The notes under the pieces: generated by a model
Database searches by the model: none
Told to the model about the DNA's origin: nothing
What the model saw: the letters and a program-made list of their open reading frames with translations, nothing else
Part shown: in pieces, positions 23,292 to 35,291 of the stretch
Layout of the letters: every line of letters starts with the position of its first letter
Numbering within the stretch: the first letter of the stretch is position 1
Assembly: GCA_024180945.1 (NCBI GenBank)
Contig: JAKSGN010000037.1
Span: 1,865,501 to 1,929,500 of the forward strand
Length of the DNA: 64,000 nucleotides
Source: Macrophomina tecta
Taxonomy: Eukaryota > Ascomycota > Dothideomycetes > Botryosphaeriales > Botryosphaeriaceae
Direction: 5' to 3'
Program-made: the position numbers and the translations under genes

Positions 23292-24076
23292 TATTATAAA
23301 CCCTAAAGAATAAGGGCTTTATAACCCTAAGAATAAAAAGCCCGTATAGAAGAAGATACTATAGAAGCTAAAAACCCTTATAAATAATAGAGCCGTATAA
23401 TTAGAATGCCCGCACGGGAAAACTAGCCTTAAGAAAAAATAATACGCACGGTCCTAAACTAAGTAGTAGCGAAAGCCCGTATAAAAGTAATACTTAAGCG
23501 GTATAGTAATATACCTAGAATAGAAGCCCGTATGAAAAGAATTAGTTATAATAGTATACTTAGCTAAACTAGATAGTAAGTATAGAAGTATATATCCTTA
23601 CTAAGAATAGAAGAAGAAATCTAAAAAACTAACTTTAAGTGTGGGAAATAAATAAAAGAATAGTATATATATTATTTGCTTATTAAAGTAGAAGTTAGGT
23701 TCCAAAAAATAGGCCTTAGTATCTAGACTACGTAAGGCCTATAAGACCTACTCGGATTAAGTTAATCTAAGAGTATTAATCTAATACTATCGATCTAGCT
23801 ACTTTAATCTAGCTATATTAATCTAAATTACTAAAATATTTTCTATAGTATATAAATATACTTATTAGATAGTATCTTAACCTTTATAGTTAACTTAAAG
23901 TTCTAATATAACCCTATTAGAGGTAATAAGCCTAACGCATACCGCGTACCGATATATTACGTAATTACTACTATTATTCTAATCCTTTACCCTTCTCTTA
24001 TTTTTTAAGGTAAATCCTTTAGCTACCTAATTCTACTAGGCGATTTTAAAGCCTAGTAGAAGAGGTTACTATTATA
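23292..24076 (+). repeat. Family A LTR3 (785 bp)
   Basis: It matches LTR1 along its full length, including the middle segment with TTAATCTAG-like repeats (about 23,755-23,830). It is followed by the target copy TATCT at 24,077-24,081. LTR1 and LTR3 are therefore the ends of one insertion. Confidence 0.85.
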
Positions 24077-24866
24077 TATCTATCTAGTATAAGCTAAAAT
24101 ATATCTCTACTATATTTATTTATAAGTTATATAAGTTTTAAGTAAGATTTTTAAGTTTAAAAGATAAGTTTCTTATAAAAAAATAAAGTTTTTTATATAT
24201 ATTTCGTCTATATTTAGTATAGAAATAATAAGTTATTTACTATTAAGAACTACTTATAACTATTATAGAATTTTAATATAGTTAAGATATTTTTAAAGCT
24301 TAGCTTTTAATATATCTTTTATAGATATATTATATAACTATTATAGCTTATTAGTAACTATAAGCGCTTTTAGCTTAGCTATATTATTTATTAGATATTT
24401 AATACTTTAGAAGCTTTTATTAATAATTAATATTTAATCGTTTTTAGAAATTAATAAGTTTATTTCTATTTATTTATTTAAAGTATTTAAATAGTCTTAC
24501 TAGTTTCTTATATCTATTATTATAAAATTACTCTTTTTTATTAAAATTATTAGAATTATTATATATAGCTTTTTAAAACTAGCTATTTTTTTAAAAGAAA
24601 TTAAAAAGAAATTAATTATAAATAAATAAATTAATTATAAGTAAAGAGTTTTTAAAAAGTTATACTCTTAAATATAAATTTTTAGTAGTATAGAATTTAT
24701 CTCTTAGTAGTATTATATAGTAGGGGCCTATATATAGTATATAATAAGTATATAAAATATATAGTATAAATATTTAAAGAATATACTAGAATCTATTACT
24801 CTAATACTAAATAAGTTACTATAAATAATATATATTTAAATAAAAACATAAAAAAGTATATATTAT

Positions 24867-25107
24867 TATTATAAATAATATTCTACTCTAAGATTACTAA
24901 GAAATAAGCTTCTTAACTAAAAATTCTAAAAAGCTATAGTATTAAAAATAGTTTTTACTAAAAATCTATATCTTAGTCTTTTTTTAATTTAGGCTAAATC
25001 TATAGACTTTATAGCTAAAAAACTAGAAAAAATAAAATTTAAAATCTATACTAGGCTATATCTAGCTTAGTAAATAGATTTAAGAGTTTAAGCTAGGTCT
25101 ATCTCTA
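24867..25107 (+). repeat. Family D LTR, 5' part
   Basis: It starts TATTATAAATAATA like the other D LTRs and follows them for about 240 bp, then is interrupted by an inverted D LTR at 25,108. The missing second half reappears at about 38,494-38,894. It was therefore a complete plus-strand D LTR before the later insertions. Confidence 0.6.
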
Positions 25108-25758
25108 TATTAAGAATAGAAGTTAAATAAAAATATTTAAATCTTAGTAAAACTTTTATTATCTAGCTTAGTTAAGCTTAATACTTTATAAGTTTTAAAA
25201 TTTTAAAAATAAGTTTAAGTAAATATTTTAAAATTAAAAATAGTTAAATTACTTACTTAAAAAAACTAATCTAGTAGAAAATAAAAAAACTTATATATAT
25301 AATTAGCTAAAACTTAAATAAAGACTTATTTAGCTATAAATATAAATTTTAATCTTAATTTATTAAAAGTAAAATAGAAATATACTTTTATTAATCTATA
25401 AAATTCTAGATTATTATATTTATAATAAAGAATTAATAATTAATTTTTAAGTTTATAGTTTATCTCTAATAATTAATTTCTAAGTTTATAGTTTATCTCT
25501 AAGAGACTAGTCTAGAAGTATATTATAGTATAGTAACTATATTAGATTTTAGTTATTACTATAAAGCTATTAGACTAATTTTTTATTAACTATAAATAGC
25601 TAGTTAATTAATAAAAAATATTATAATAACTAGTCTAGTATCTAGTTTATTTTAATAACTCTATATACAGAGGCGTATTTATAATAAAGTATTATTTATT
25701 CTTAGGTAAATCTCTAAGTAGTCTAGATATATTACTTAATAATTTTTAAATAAATAAT
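25108..25758 (-). repeat. Inverted family D LTR, first part
   Basis: This is the reverse complement of the 3' two thirds of the D LTR (for example it matches 26,300-26,520 reversed). It continues at 38,142-38,493 on the other side of element D. It is a solo LTR inserted in inverted orientation into another D LTR and later split by element D. A short tandem duplication (AATTAAT...TTTATCTCTAA) lies at about 25,435-25,510. Confidence 0.6.
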
Positions 25759-26562
25759 TATTATAAATAATACTCTATTCTAAGATTACTAAGGATTAAA
25801 GCCTCTAATTAAGAATTCTAATAAGCTAAATTATTTAAAATAGTCTTTACTAAAAGTCTATAGCCTAGTCTTTTTAGGTTTAGGCTAAATCCACGGACTT
25901 TATAGCTAGAAAACTAGAAAAACTAAGAAATAAAACCTATACTAGGCTATATCTAGTCTAATAGATAAGTCTAAAAGCCTAAACTAGGTCTACTTTTCTA
26001 AGTATTCTATATCTATCTAGAGGTTAACCTCTTAGAATAGAATAAGACTTTTAAATAAGAAACTAAACTAGTTATTAAGTAATTTTTATTAAGAAATACT
26101 AGTACTAGTATTATTTATTTAAAAAATATTAAATAATATATCTAGACTATCTAAAGAGATACCTAAGACTAAATAAAATATTTAAATTAGTCTCTTAGAG
26201 CTAAATTATAAACTTAGAATTTAATTATTAATTTTTATTATAAATATAATAATCTAGAAGTCCATAAACTAATAAAAGTATATTTTAATTCTACTTTTAA
26301 TAAGTTAAGATTAAGATCTATATTTATAGCTAAATAGATTTATATCTAAGTTCTAGCTAGCTATATATATAAGTTTTTTTATTTTCTACTAGATTAGCTC
26401 TTTAAGTAAGTAATTTTATTTTTAACTATTTTTAATTCTAAGAAATTTATCTAAGCTTATTTTAAAGATTTTTAAGATTTATAAAGCCTTAAGCTTAACG
26501 AAGCTAGGTAATAAAAACTTTATTAAGATTTAAGTACCTTTATTTAATCTTTATTTATAATA
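25759..26562 (+). repeat. Family D 5' LTR
   Basis: It starts TATTATAAATAATAC and ends TTATTTATAATA (RIP forms of TG...CA) and is preceded by ATAAT. It differs from the 3' LTR mainly by C/T and G/A changes. Confidence 0.8.
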
Positions 26563-29436
26563 CTTTATTTACTTCTTATTAGTTTTCTTAAGTTTAAGGT
26601 CTCTATATAAGAAAATAAAATATCTAAGTCTATTATTTTTATATAGATTATATTTTAAAATAATCTTTATAAACTCTTAGTTTTAAATAATATTAATCTT
26701 TTATCTTTATCTATTAAGAATATTCTATTTTAGAATATTTAAGTTATTTACTTAATAGCTTATTCTTAAGGCTATATAGTCTATTCTAATTCTATAATTA
26801 AGTCTCCGGGTATTTCTATCTAAGAAATAGACTCTAAGAGTAAATATAACTACTATAAAACTTATTTTACTATAGAACTAATAGTCTTTTTTATAGGTGC
26901 TAATATACATCTAATATAAGTTCTAGCTTAACTAAAGGCCTTTTAAGTATCTAAGATAGCTAATTCTAAGTCTTTTAAAGATAAAAGATCTAAATTTAAA
27001 ATCCTTACTATATAGCTTTAGCTTAAGTTTACTTTAAATCCTTAAGTCTTTACTATAAATTATTAAAAGATTCTCTATATAGAATTTTACCTTCGAGACT
27101 TTATTTATATATAGTTTTAACTATATATTAAAAATAATAGAATAATTCCCGTATTTTTAATCTTTAAAGTCTTTTATAAGGCTTTAAAAGCTGCCTTTAA
27201 TAATCTAAACTTATACGTTATAGCTAAATATATTACTTAAAATCTTAAATAAGACTTATTCTATACTATATTTTATTTTAAGTTTATTTTACTTATTACG
27301 CTTCTTAATTAGTAAGAGAATACTATACGTATCTATTACTTTAAATATAGCTTTAAGAAAAAAATTAAAAATCTTTTTATAAACTATAAAATACTAAAGA
27401 AATTTTTAAAATTTATAAAAAAAATATATAGCTCTTAATAACTAACTCTTTACTTATAAGTAAGAGAAACGAGCCGTACTAAACTAAAATAAAAATAAAA
27501 ATAAAAATAAGAGAAAAAATAAAAAAAAATACTATTAAATTCTATTTCTTATCTCTTATTTTAAAACTAAGCCTAAGAAGAATCTATAAAACTTAATATA
27601 GCTATATAAAAGGCTTACTATAAGGCTAATAACCTCTATATATATTATAATAAATTTAGATACTAGATTAAAGAATATTCTAAAGCTAAATAAACTAAAA
27701 AATTTAATCTAAATAAGATTAATACTACTATATTTAAAAAGCTAGCTAAATTTAAGAATAAGATTTAAATTCTTTATATCTTAAAAAATAACTAAGGCTA
27801 GATAATAAGTAATATATACCTAGTTTTTATATAGTTATATAAGAATTAAGTATTTTAAACTAGTTTTCTTTACTAGATAAGTTACTCTTATATTTAAATA
27901 TAATATAAGCTTATATTATACTCGTAGAACCTATCTAAGATAAGCTAAAATACGTTTTAAATCTAGAAAATAAGTAACCCCTCGTTATAAAGACTTTAGT
28001 AAATAAAACCTATATATTAGCTATACTAGACTTTAGTACTATAATAGTCTTTATGGACTAATACTACGCCTTTATAAATAAGCTTTTACTATATACTAAG
28101 AAATAACCTAAAGTTATTAAAGTTATAAATAGCCGTAAATCTAAAAAAGAATTAATTATCTATAAGATAAATATTAATCTATATCTTAAGAACTACTCTA
28201 AGATAATTATAGCCTAAGTTACTAAAATAGAGAAATACTCTTTTATTTTTAGTAAATTCTAGTTATATTACTATAATTCTAAGATTAAATAGCTAATTAA
28301 TAAGATTATATTTATTTTAAAGTAATATAGAAAGTAGTATCTTAAGAAAAATAAGTCTAAGTAATTTTAAGCTATAAGCTAAAAATTTAACTATGCTATA
28401 ATCTTATTTACTACTCTTAAAAAATATCTTAAACGGCCTAGTTATAAACTATATATTATATAACTTAAGAATATTCTAGAATACCTTAATAAGGCTTAAG
28501 AAATTAAGAATCTAAAAAATAAAATTAAGATATTAAAATATAATATTTTTAAAAAACTATATAACTTTCTACTATTCTTTACTAAGAAAATAGCTAATAA
28601 ACTACTTCTATACTAACCTATTAATTATATAATTAAACTAGAGAAAAATAAAAAAGCTTTCTTTAATTTCTTTTATAAAATATCTAATTTAGAACTAAAA
28701 GCCTTAAGACTTTATCTTAATAAGAATCTAAGAAAAGATTTTATTTAATTCTTATATTTTTTAAATATATTCTTTATTATCTTTATTAAGAAACTAGGTA
28801 GAGAATTAAGATTTTATATTAACTACTATAGTCTAAATACTATAACTAAAAAAAACTAATATCTATTATCTTTAATAGACGAGAGTCTATAAAGGCTAAA
28901 TAATACTAAATACTTTATAAAATTTAACTTAAGAAATATCTTTAACCTTATAAGAATTTAAAAAGATAATAAGCCTTTAATAGATTTTTATATCTATTAT
29001 AGTCTATTTAAATATTTAGTTATATTCTTTAGCTTAACTAACGTACTTACTATATATTAATAGTTTATTAATAATATACTAAGAGAATATCTTAACTAGT
29101 TTTTTATTATCTTTATTAACAATATATTAATCTATTTAAATAATCTTAAGAAATATAAAAAATAAGTCTACTAAGTTCTAAATAAGCTAAAAGTAGCTAA
29201 TTTATTTATAAATAAAAAAAAGCAAATTCTATACTATATAAATAACTTTTTTAGAATTATTATTATTATAAATAAAATCTCTATAGATTTAGCTAAGATT
29301 AAGGCTGTTTTAGATTAGATAATTTCTAAGACTATTAAAAATCTATAGTTCTTTTTTAAGTTTACTAATTTTTACTAATAGTTTATTAAAGGCTACTTAT
29401 ATATTATATAGTCTTTATTTAAGCTTTTAAGAAAGA

Positions 29437-29689
29437 TATTAGAATAAGTAGTATAACGGCTTAATTAATAATAAAAGAATTAATTAGAATAAGTAGTATA
29501 TCTAGTAGAGAAAGACTGTACGGGCTTCCCTTATACTTATTCTACCTACTAGGGTAAAACGGGTATATAACTTACTTACCTACTAAGATAAGTATATAAC
29601 GAGTATAGAATATAACTAAATCTAAAATACTACTAAATTAAATATTCTAACAACTTAGTAAAAGCTATATATACGTAATTAATCTAATA
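29437..29689 (-). repeat. Copia-1 3' LTR (left on the plus strand)
   Basis: It is 253 bp and equal in length to its partner. It contains a 37-bp stretch near its inner end (about 29,650-29,686) that is absent from the LTRs of copia-2. Confidence 0.85.
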
Positions 29690-29702
29690 TACCCCCTTTA
29701 CG

Positions 29703-32700
29703 TACTACTTATTTGGGGAGTAGGTGATAAAAAGAAATAAGAGTAAAATAGATAACTAGGTAAGTATTAAATTCGTAAACTCGCTTAAAATAAGCGGTTA
29801 ATTTCTAAAATAAAGAAATAATAAAATACATTTTCTATACTATAAGCTAGTAGTACTACTCGTATATAGTATAAAAAACGTATAAGTAGCATTCGAATAA
29901 TAACTATAAATACTAGAAAGATTAGTAGAGACTTATATCTAATTAGGTATAAGTCCTCTATTAGCTTAAATAAGCTATAAGAATTGCGCTTTATTTTATA
30001 AAATTATATAAATAAATAGCCGCTAATTATAGAGTAGGGAAAGTCTAATAGCCGTAATAAAATAAGTGTACTTCTAGCGAGGTAGGGCTTTAGTAAGACT
30101 ATCTACTAATATTACTACTATAGGCATCTAGTAAAGATAAATGTTATCTACTTAGACTTCCTAGCGCAGCCAATAGTAGTATATATCTATATAATATAGC
30201 TTAGTATTAAGCTTTCTAATACTTTTCTATATAAGCCGAAGCGTTTGCGTATTATCGTACTATATTTTAATTTAGTAGCCTAGGTCGAATTAGACTCCTC
30301 TAAAAAGGTGTTTTTACTAGAAGTATTACTTAGCGGCTTCTAATAAGGTAAGAAGCTCGGCTTTAGTAGTTAAAGTTATAACTATAGGCTACTTAATAGC
30401 CTTCTAATTAATAGCTACTCTAAATATAGTAATAATCGAGCCTTAGTAGCTACGGCGCATATCCGGATTATTAGTAAATACTATATTACTACTAATAGTA
30501 AAGATATTATTTTCGTTCTTATAGTTATTCTAGAAGAATAAGGCGAGCTTCTTAATTTCTACTAAGTAGCTAAAGAGCCTCTAAGAAAGTTCTAGGTAGT
30601 AAGAAAATGAATTAGTAAGATAAAATAATAGTATAAAATAGGCGTATATAATATCTACCCTAGTACTAGTAGCCGCGAATTATACTAAACTAATTCTACT
30701 TTAATAAAGATAAATATCTTACGCGCTTACGTGCGTATCTTAGTTCGCTTAAAGCACTTCATCTAAAGAAAGTAGTATTAAAGAAAAGTAATTTTTACTA
30801 ATACTATAGCGAGTAATAAGACTAGAGATATATAATTTCTAAAAGAGTTATAAGAGCTTCTACTCTCGGTCCCTTATAATACGTAAGACTAGAAACTATT
30901 ATATTTCTCCTAGAATTCTTATCTTATAGCGTTTAAGTAGGTCTTCTTAGAAAGTATTTATAAAAGATTTATCTCGCCTATAATATACTATAATAACGTT
31001 ATCTATAAAGAAGAAGACGAATAGGTAATCGTTTAAATATAAGTAAGGCGTATTAGGTATCTAAGTTAAACTAAGCTCTTCTAAGAATTTATAGAAGTAC
31101 TATTACTAGAGAGCTAGTAACTTCTTAAGGCTATAAAGCGCTCGAAGTAAACGAAGAATTTAGTTTTATTTAAGCTTTAGTTCTTCTAGAGGTCGATAGT
31201 ATATCTTTTTCTTAAGTAGAACGTAAGGAAATACGTTTATAATGTCGTACTAGCGTATTTCTAAGTTAAAAGCGTAGATAATAGTAATTAGAGCTCGGAA
31301 AATCTAAAAGATAAGAGTAGCTATATAAGTATTCTACTAAGTAGCCTAAAGGTCTTCTCTTATATAAATACGTACCTTAACCTTAGTAAGCTAGCCGTGT
31401 TTATTAAGCTTATACTTAAATACCTAGGTAAATAGTACTACGTTCTTATTAAGGCTTTTTACTTTACTAAGTACTACTATCTCCTATACCCCCTTACTCT
31501 AAAGTTCCTAGAGTTCTGTTTAGATTGCCTCTAGTAGGTGGGCTTTTATTAGGTAGTTAAAGATATCCTTATAGAAACGAGGTTTAGGTAGTAGTTAATC
31601 TTAGTAAATACGTAGTAGGTCTATAGGCGATACTTACGCTTTTACTATAGTAGATTTCTAGAAAGATACGAGAAAAGACGTAAATAGTATTTAGTAACTA
31701 AATATATTATTATAAATTAATATAATATACGTATCTTTACGTAAGTTGCGAGTCCTTAATCCGTGGATAATTAGGTTTAGATTAATATCCGCTATAATAT
31801 TACGTTCTCTTAGGGTATAGTTTCCTCTAGTAGCGCCTAGATTAGGTAGATTCTCATATTAGACTAGTATAAGCTAGCCGAGTCCTCGTAATTATTAATT
31901 CTATTAATCTTTACCCTCTAAGCCTTAAGAGGCTAAGCCTTAAGAGGCTTATTATTAGACTAGAGTAGATCGATCTAGTAATATATAATCTAAAGGATCT
32001 AGTATTTATTTACCTTAAGTTAAGCCTACTTATAGGCTACTTTTCGTATACTATTCGCGTACTAGGCCTTTACTAGTTAATTCTAAAGAGCTTAGTAGAT
32101 AATCTAGTTATACTTCTTATACTTAGGTACCTAGGTAGCTATCTTAAGTCTCTAGAGTTTCTTAGGTTAATTAAATTAGAGCTAGTAATAGCTTATTACT
32201 AAGATTAAAGAAGACCTTAGAATTCTAATCTAAGGAAATAATATTCTTCTTATAAAGCGTAATATAAGAAATAACTATCTTTTACTCTTAATTTTACTTC
32301 TACTATTATAGAGTAAGTATCTTTTCTAGATTCTCTAGAGAGAACTTACTAGATTTATTAAAGATAACGTCTCTTAAGCGTACTACTCGGTTCTTTAGAG
32401 GATACTAGATTCTATAGATATTAGTAGAGTTATATCTAACTAAGTATTTAATAAGAACACGCTTACCTAGCTTATTACTATATAGAATATTCTTAAGTAG
32501 TAAGTAGGCTTTATAGCTATAAACTCGAAGATACATTGCTTTTAGCTTTTTACTATAAATACGCTTAAATAGCGTTTTTTAATAGTAGCGCTTTATTAGG
32601 GTCCTATTATAGATATAGACTACCGCCTTAATAATTTTAGGCTATAGGTACTTAGGTAGGTTAGTACTAACCCGTAAGAATCTTACTTTAATAATAATTA

Positions 32701-35020
32701 AGTACCCTAAACGCTCTAATACACCGTTCTACTAAGGTATATACGAAGCTAATACCTTATAGATAATTTCGTATTACTTAAGCTACTACTTAAACGCTTG
32801 TATAAGCGATACTTCTTTATCTAATCTAAGAAAGGCTACTAATTTACTAAATCTTATCTTAATTATTTAGATAATATTAAGAAGGTGCTAGGTATACTTA
32901 TTCTTAGTTACGTAAGTAACCGCAAAAGTAAATTTAGTAGAAGCGTATTTAAGATACGTAATCTATTAGTAGCCATTATTAGCTTATATTATATATATTA
33001 AGTTAAATAAGACTCGAAAGAATACTTCTTCTAATAATTCCTCTAGTTATATAGATCGAGAGATCTACTATTATACCTTAGTACGTGCGTATATATTATA
33101 GTAATTAGATAGCTACTAATTAGTAATTATAGCTTCTTATACTACTTATAGTAAGGCTTAAATAGCTCTTTAGCCTATATATATAAAGATTTTATGCTAT
33201 TATATAGCTAGCAACGAGCGATTAGTAATATTTAATACTATAGCTAGTAGATTATCTACTTTCTTATATTCTATAAAGAAGTAGTTTTAAGCGAAGGTTA
33301 GGTAGGCTATAATAAAGTCCTCTAAGTAGAGATATATACATTTTATATCTAACTTAATTCCCTTTTCTCTTACCTTAGTAATAGAGACGAGGTTTACTAT
33401 AAACGAGGATACGTAGGCTACGTCTATAAGCTTAATAGTACGTAGGCCCTTATAGTTAGTGGTATATACTAGTGCCTTACTAAATAACTCGATCTTAACC
33501 GTAGAGTTTTCTAATATAACGTAGTTATCTAGCCCTACGTTCCTTATTTTAGTATAGCGACTCTTTATATACTAATTATAGATATAGTATATTGTGCTAG
33601 TATTAGCGATCTATAAGAGATTAAGAGTTATAGGCCTTAAAATACGTTATATACTAAATAATAAGGTAACTACTACTAGAAAGAATAATATTTTCTTTTC
33701 TTCTTTATCTAGTTTTAGCTCTTATTTCTTTTAAGGAGCGTTATCCTGCTTTTTCTAGCTTTAGCCGTAATTTTAGCTATTTTTAAACCGTTTAATAGAG
33801 CGTTTAACTCTTCTCTTAATCTATAGATTCTTAAGTACCTTATTAACCTTATCTTAAATCTCCTAGTTTAGTATCTAATCTACTAGTCTAGCGTCTAGAT
33901 TATAATATCTATATTTATCGTAGAAGTAATTCTCGCTATATAAGTAGGCGGGTAGCTTTCTTTTCTACTTCTTATTTCTTAGTAAAGCGGTAAAGGCTAC
34001 TTTAGTAGCCTTTAAATTCTTAGCTATATTTTAGCGTAAGTAGTTTCAGTAGTTAATAATTATTTTATAAAGCGACCTATTAAGCTCGTTATACTAAAGC
34101 TTAATTTTATAGGCTAAGGCCTAGTAGGTATTAAGAGGGGTAAGCGCCTTAAGAAAGATAACCTTTTCTTAATTATCTATAATCTTTAGAAGTTCGAGCT
34201 CTTCTACCTTAAATAGAGTCTCTTTCTATTATAAGAGCTATTTATTAATATTCTAACTACTTAGAGGCTTCTTAAGCTAGCGAAGCTTATTAATAATAAG
34301 CTCTTCTTAAGTTTTTCTTATTAGCTAGAGCCGCGCCTTAAGCGCTATAAGCTAAGAATAGAGGTATGAATCGCCCCTAAGCTTCTTTAGAATTAGAAGT
34401 AGTAATAGGCTTACTAAGTCCTTAATAATCGTTAATAGATCGTTAATTTCCTTTTTTAGCTTCTTTTATTTAGCTAGGTCTCTTTTACGAGCCCTAATTT
34501 ATATTTTATAGTACTTCTAGGCTCTTTATTAGTTTAGATTAGAGACTAGTAGTTCTAGAATCTTAGCTAGCTCGCTTAGTTAAGAAGGCTTCGATAGCTT
34601 CGATAGATTAATATAGTTAAATATCTTATATTTCTTAGCTCGTAATTAGATAATAAAGTACTATTTATTCTAATTATTAGCTATCTTTAAGACAATGATA
34701 GGTTTAGAAAACGTTATAGCGTAGTATTATATTACGTCGTATTATATACTAAAGGAGGCACAGGTAAGTTACTAAAGTAGATAGTAGATATAAGGCTAAT
34801 AAATAAGCCGTTTACTTAAAAGTATTACTCTAAGGTAGTGGGAAAGTACTACACTTTAGATAATAAAAAAGGCGTATTATAGGAGGCAACTAAAGTCCTC
34901 CGTTATAGAATACGTATAGTAAAAGAATACTAAGAATAAATGTCCGGATACTACAGAATGCTCGGAATAGTATAATAAGGTACTAGGGAGGATAGCTTAG
35001 AATATAAAAGGCACTAAAGA
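29703..35020 (-). pseudogene. Copia-1 gag-pol remnant
   Basis: The minus-strand order is that of Ty1/copia, integrase before RT. A possible zinc knuckle lies near 33,955-33,895. The integrase C-part (about 32,745-32,701) reads SYIP..NGVLERLG, the conserved PEQNGVxER box. RT includes FALYSLKKLLAL (about 31,145-31,110) and FFIDNVIVVYY (about 31,020-30,985), equivalent to ALYGLKQ and the YVDD box. RNase H (about 30,560-30,300) has NNPDMRRS and TKAELLTLLEAAK, typical of copia RNase H. Many stops at former CAG/CAA/TGG make it inactive. Confidence 0.85.
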
Positions 35021-35038
35021 CGCACCCAGGCTTATAAC
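35021..35038 (-). promoter_or_regulatory. Primer binding site, half initiator-tRNA type
   Basis: On the minus strand the LTR is followed by GTTATAAGCCTGGGTGCG. Its complement resembles the anticodon arm of initiator tRNA-Met (GGGCTCATAAC), as in Drosophila copia, which is primed by a cleaved initiator tRNA. The one odd base (GTTATAAG for GTTATGAG) is a RIP-type TpG to TpA change. Confidence 0.7.
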
Positions 35039-35291
35039 TATTAAAATAAGTAGTATAACGGCTTAATTAATAATAAAAGAATTAATTAGAATAAGTAGTA
35101 TATCTAGTAGAGAGAGGTCGTACAGACTTCTCTTATACCTATTCTACCTACTAGGGTAAAACGGGTATATAACTTACTTACCTACTAAGACAAGTATATA
35201 ATGAGTATAGAATATAACTAAATCTAAAATACTACTAAATTAAATATTCTAATAACTTAGTAAAAGCTATATACACGTAATTAATCTAATA
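35039..35291 (-). repeat. Copia-1 5' LTR (right on the plus strand)
   Basis: It is 253 bp and pairs with 29,437-29,689. It is followed by the target copy AAAGA. Differences from its partner are almost all C/T or G/A. Confidence 0.85.

Larger units (their letters stand above)
13941..24076 (+). mobile_element. Family A chromovirus block with three LTRs (chimera)
   Basis: The order is LTR1 (13,941-14,715), a full internal region, LTR2 (21,403-22,191), the last ~1.1 kb of an internal region again (22,192-23,291), and LTR3 (23,292-24,076). TATCT flanks the whole block, so the outer pair came in as one insertion. LTR1 and LTR3 share one middle segment (rich in TTAATCTAG-like words); LTR2 has a different middle, like those of A3 and A4. 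The simplest reading is a second A element inserted into the 3' part of the first, followed by loss of one LTR and one body by recombination. Confidence 0.75.
10215..24866 (-). mobile_element. Ty3/gypsy family C, split by the family A block
   Basis: The left end TATTACGGCGTTACTC matches 55,060 for about 185 bp, so it is probably the LTR edge of this family. The minus strand carries pol pieces in the order expected for Ty3/gypsy. The element stops at 13,940 and resumes at 24,082 after an insert flanked by TATCT (13,936-13,940 and 24,077-24,081). I could not find the right-hand LTR; the sequence is cut at 24,867 by a family D LTR. Bases 10,080-10,214 left of it are featureless TA-rich DNA. Confidence 0.65.
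29437..35291 (-). mobile_element. Ty1/copia element, copy 1 (inside D)
   Basis: LTRs are 29,437-29,689 and 35,039-35,291, both exactly 253 bp, starting TATTA and ending TAATA. Target copies AAAGA lie at 29,432-29,436 and 35,292-35,296. On the minus strand the primer site follows the right-hand LTR and the polypurine tract (29,690-29,702, complement of TATACCCCCTTTA) precedes the left-hand LTR. It inserted into pol of family D and was then RIP-mutated. Confidence 0.9.

Noticed and set aside
24077..24866. 5' LTR of family C
   Set aside because: No copy of the 10,215 LTR edge is found in this stretch; only TA-rich debris continues up to the D LTR.
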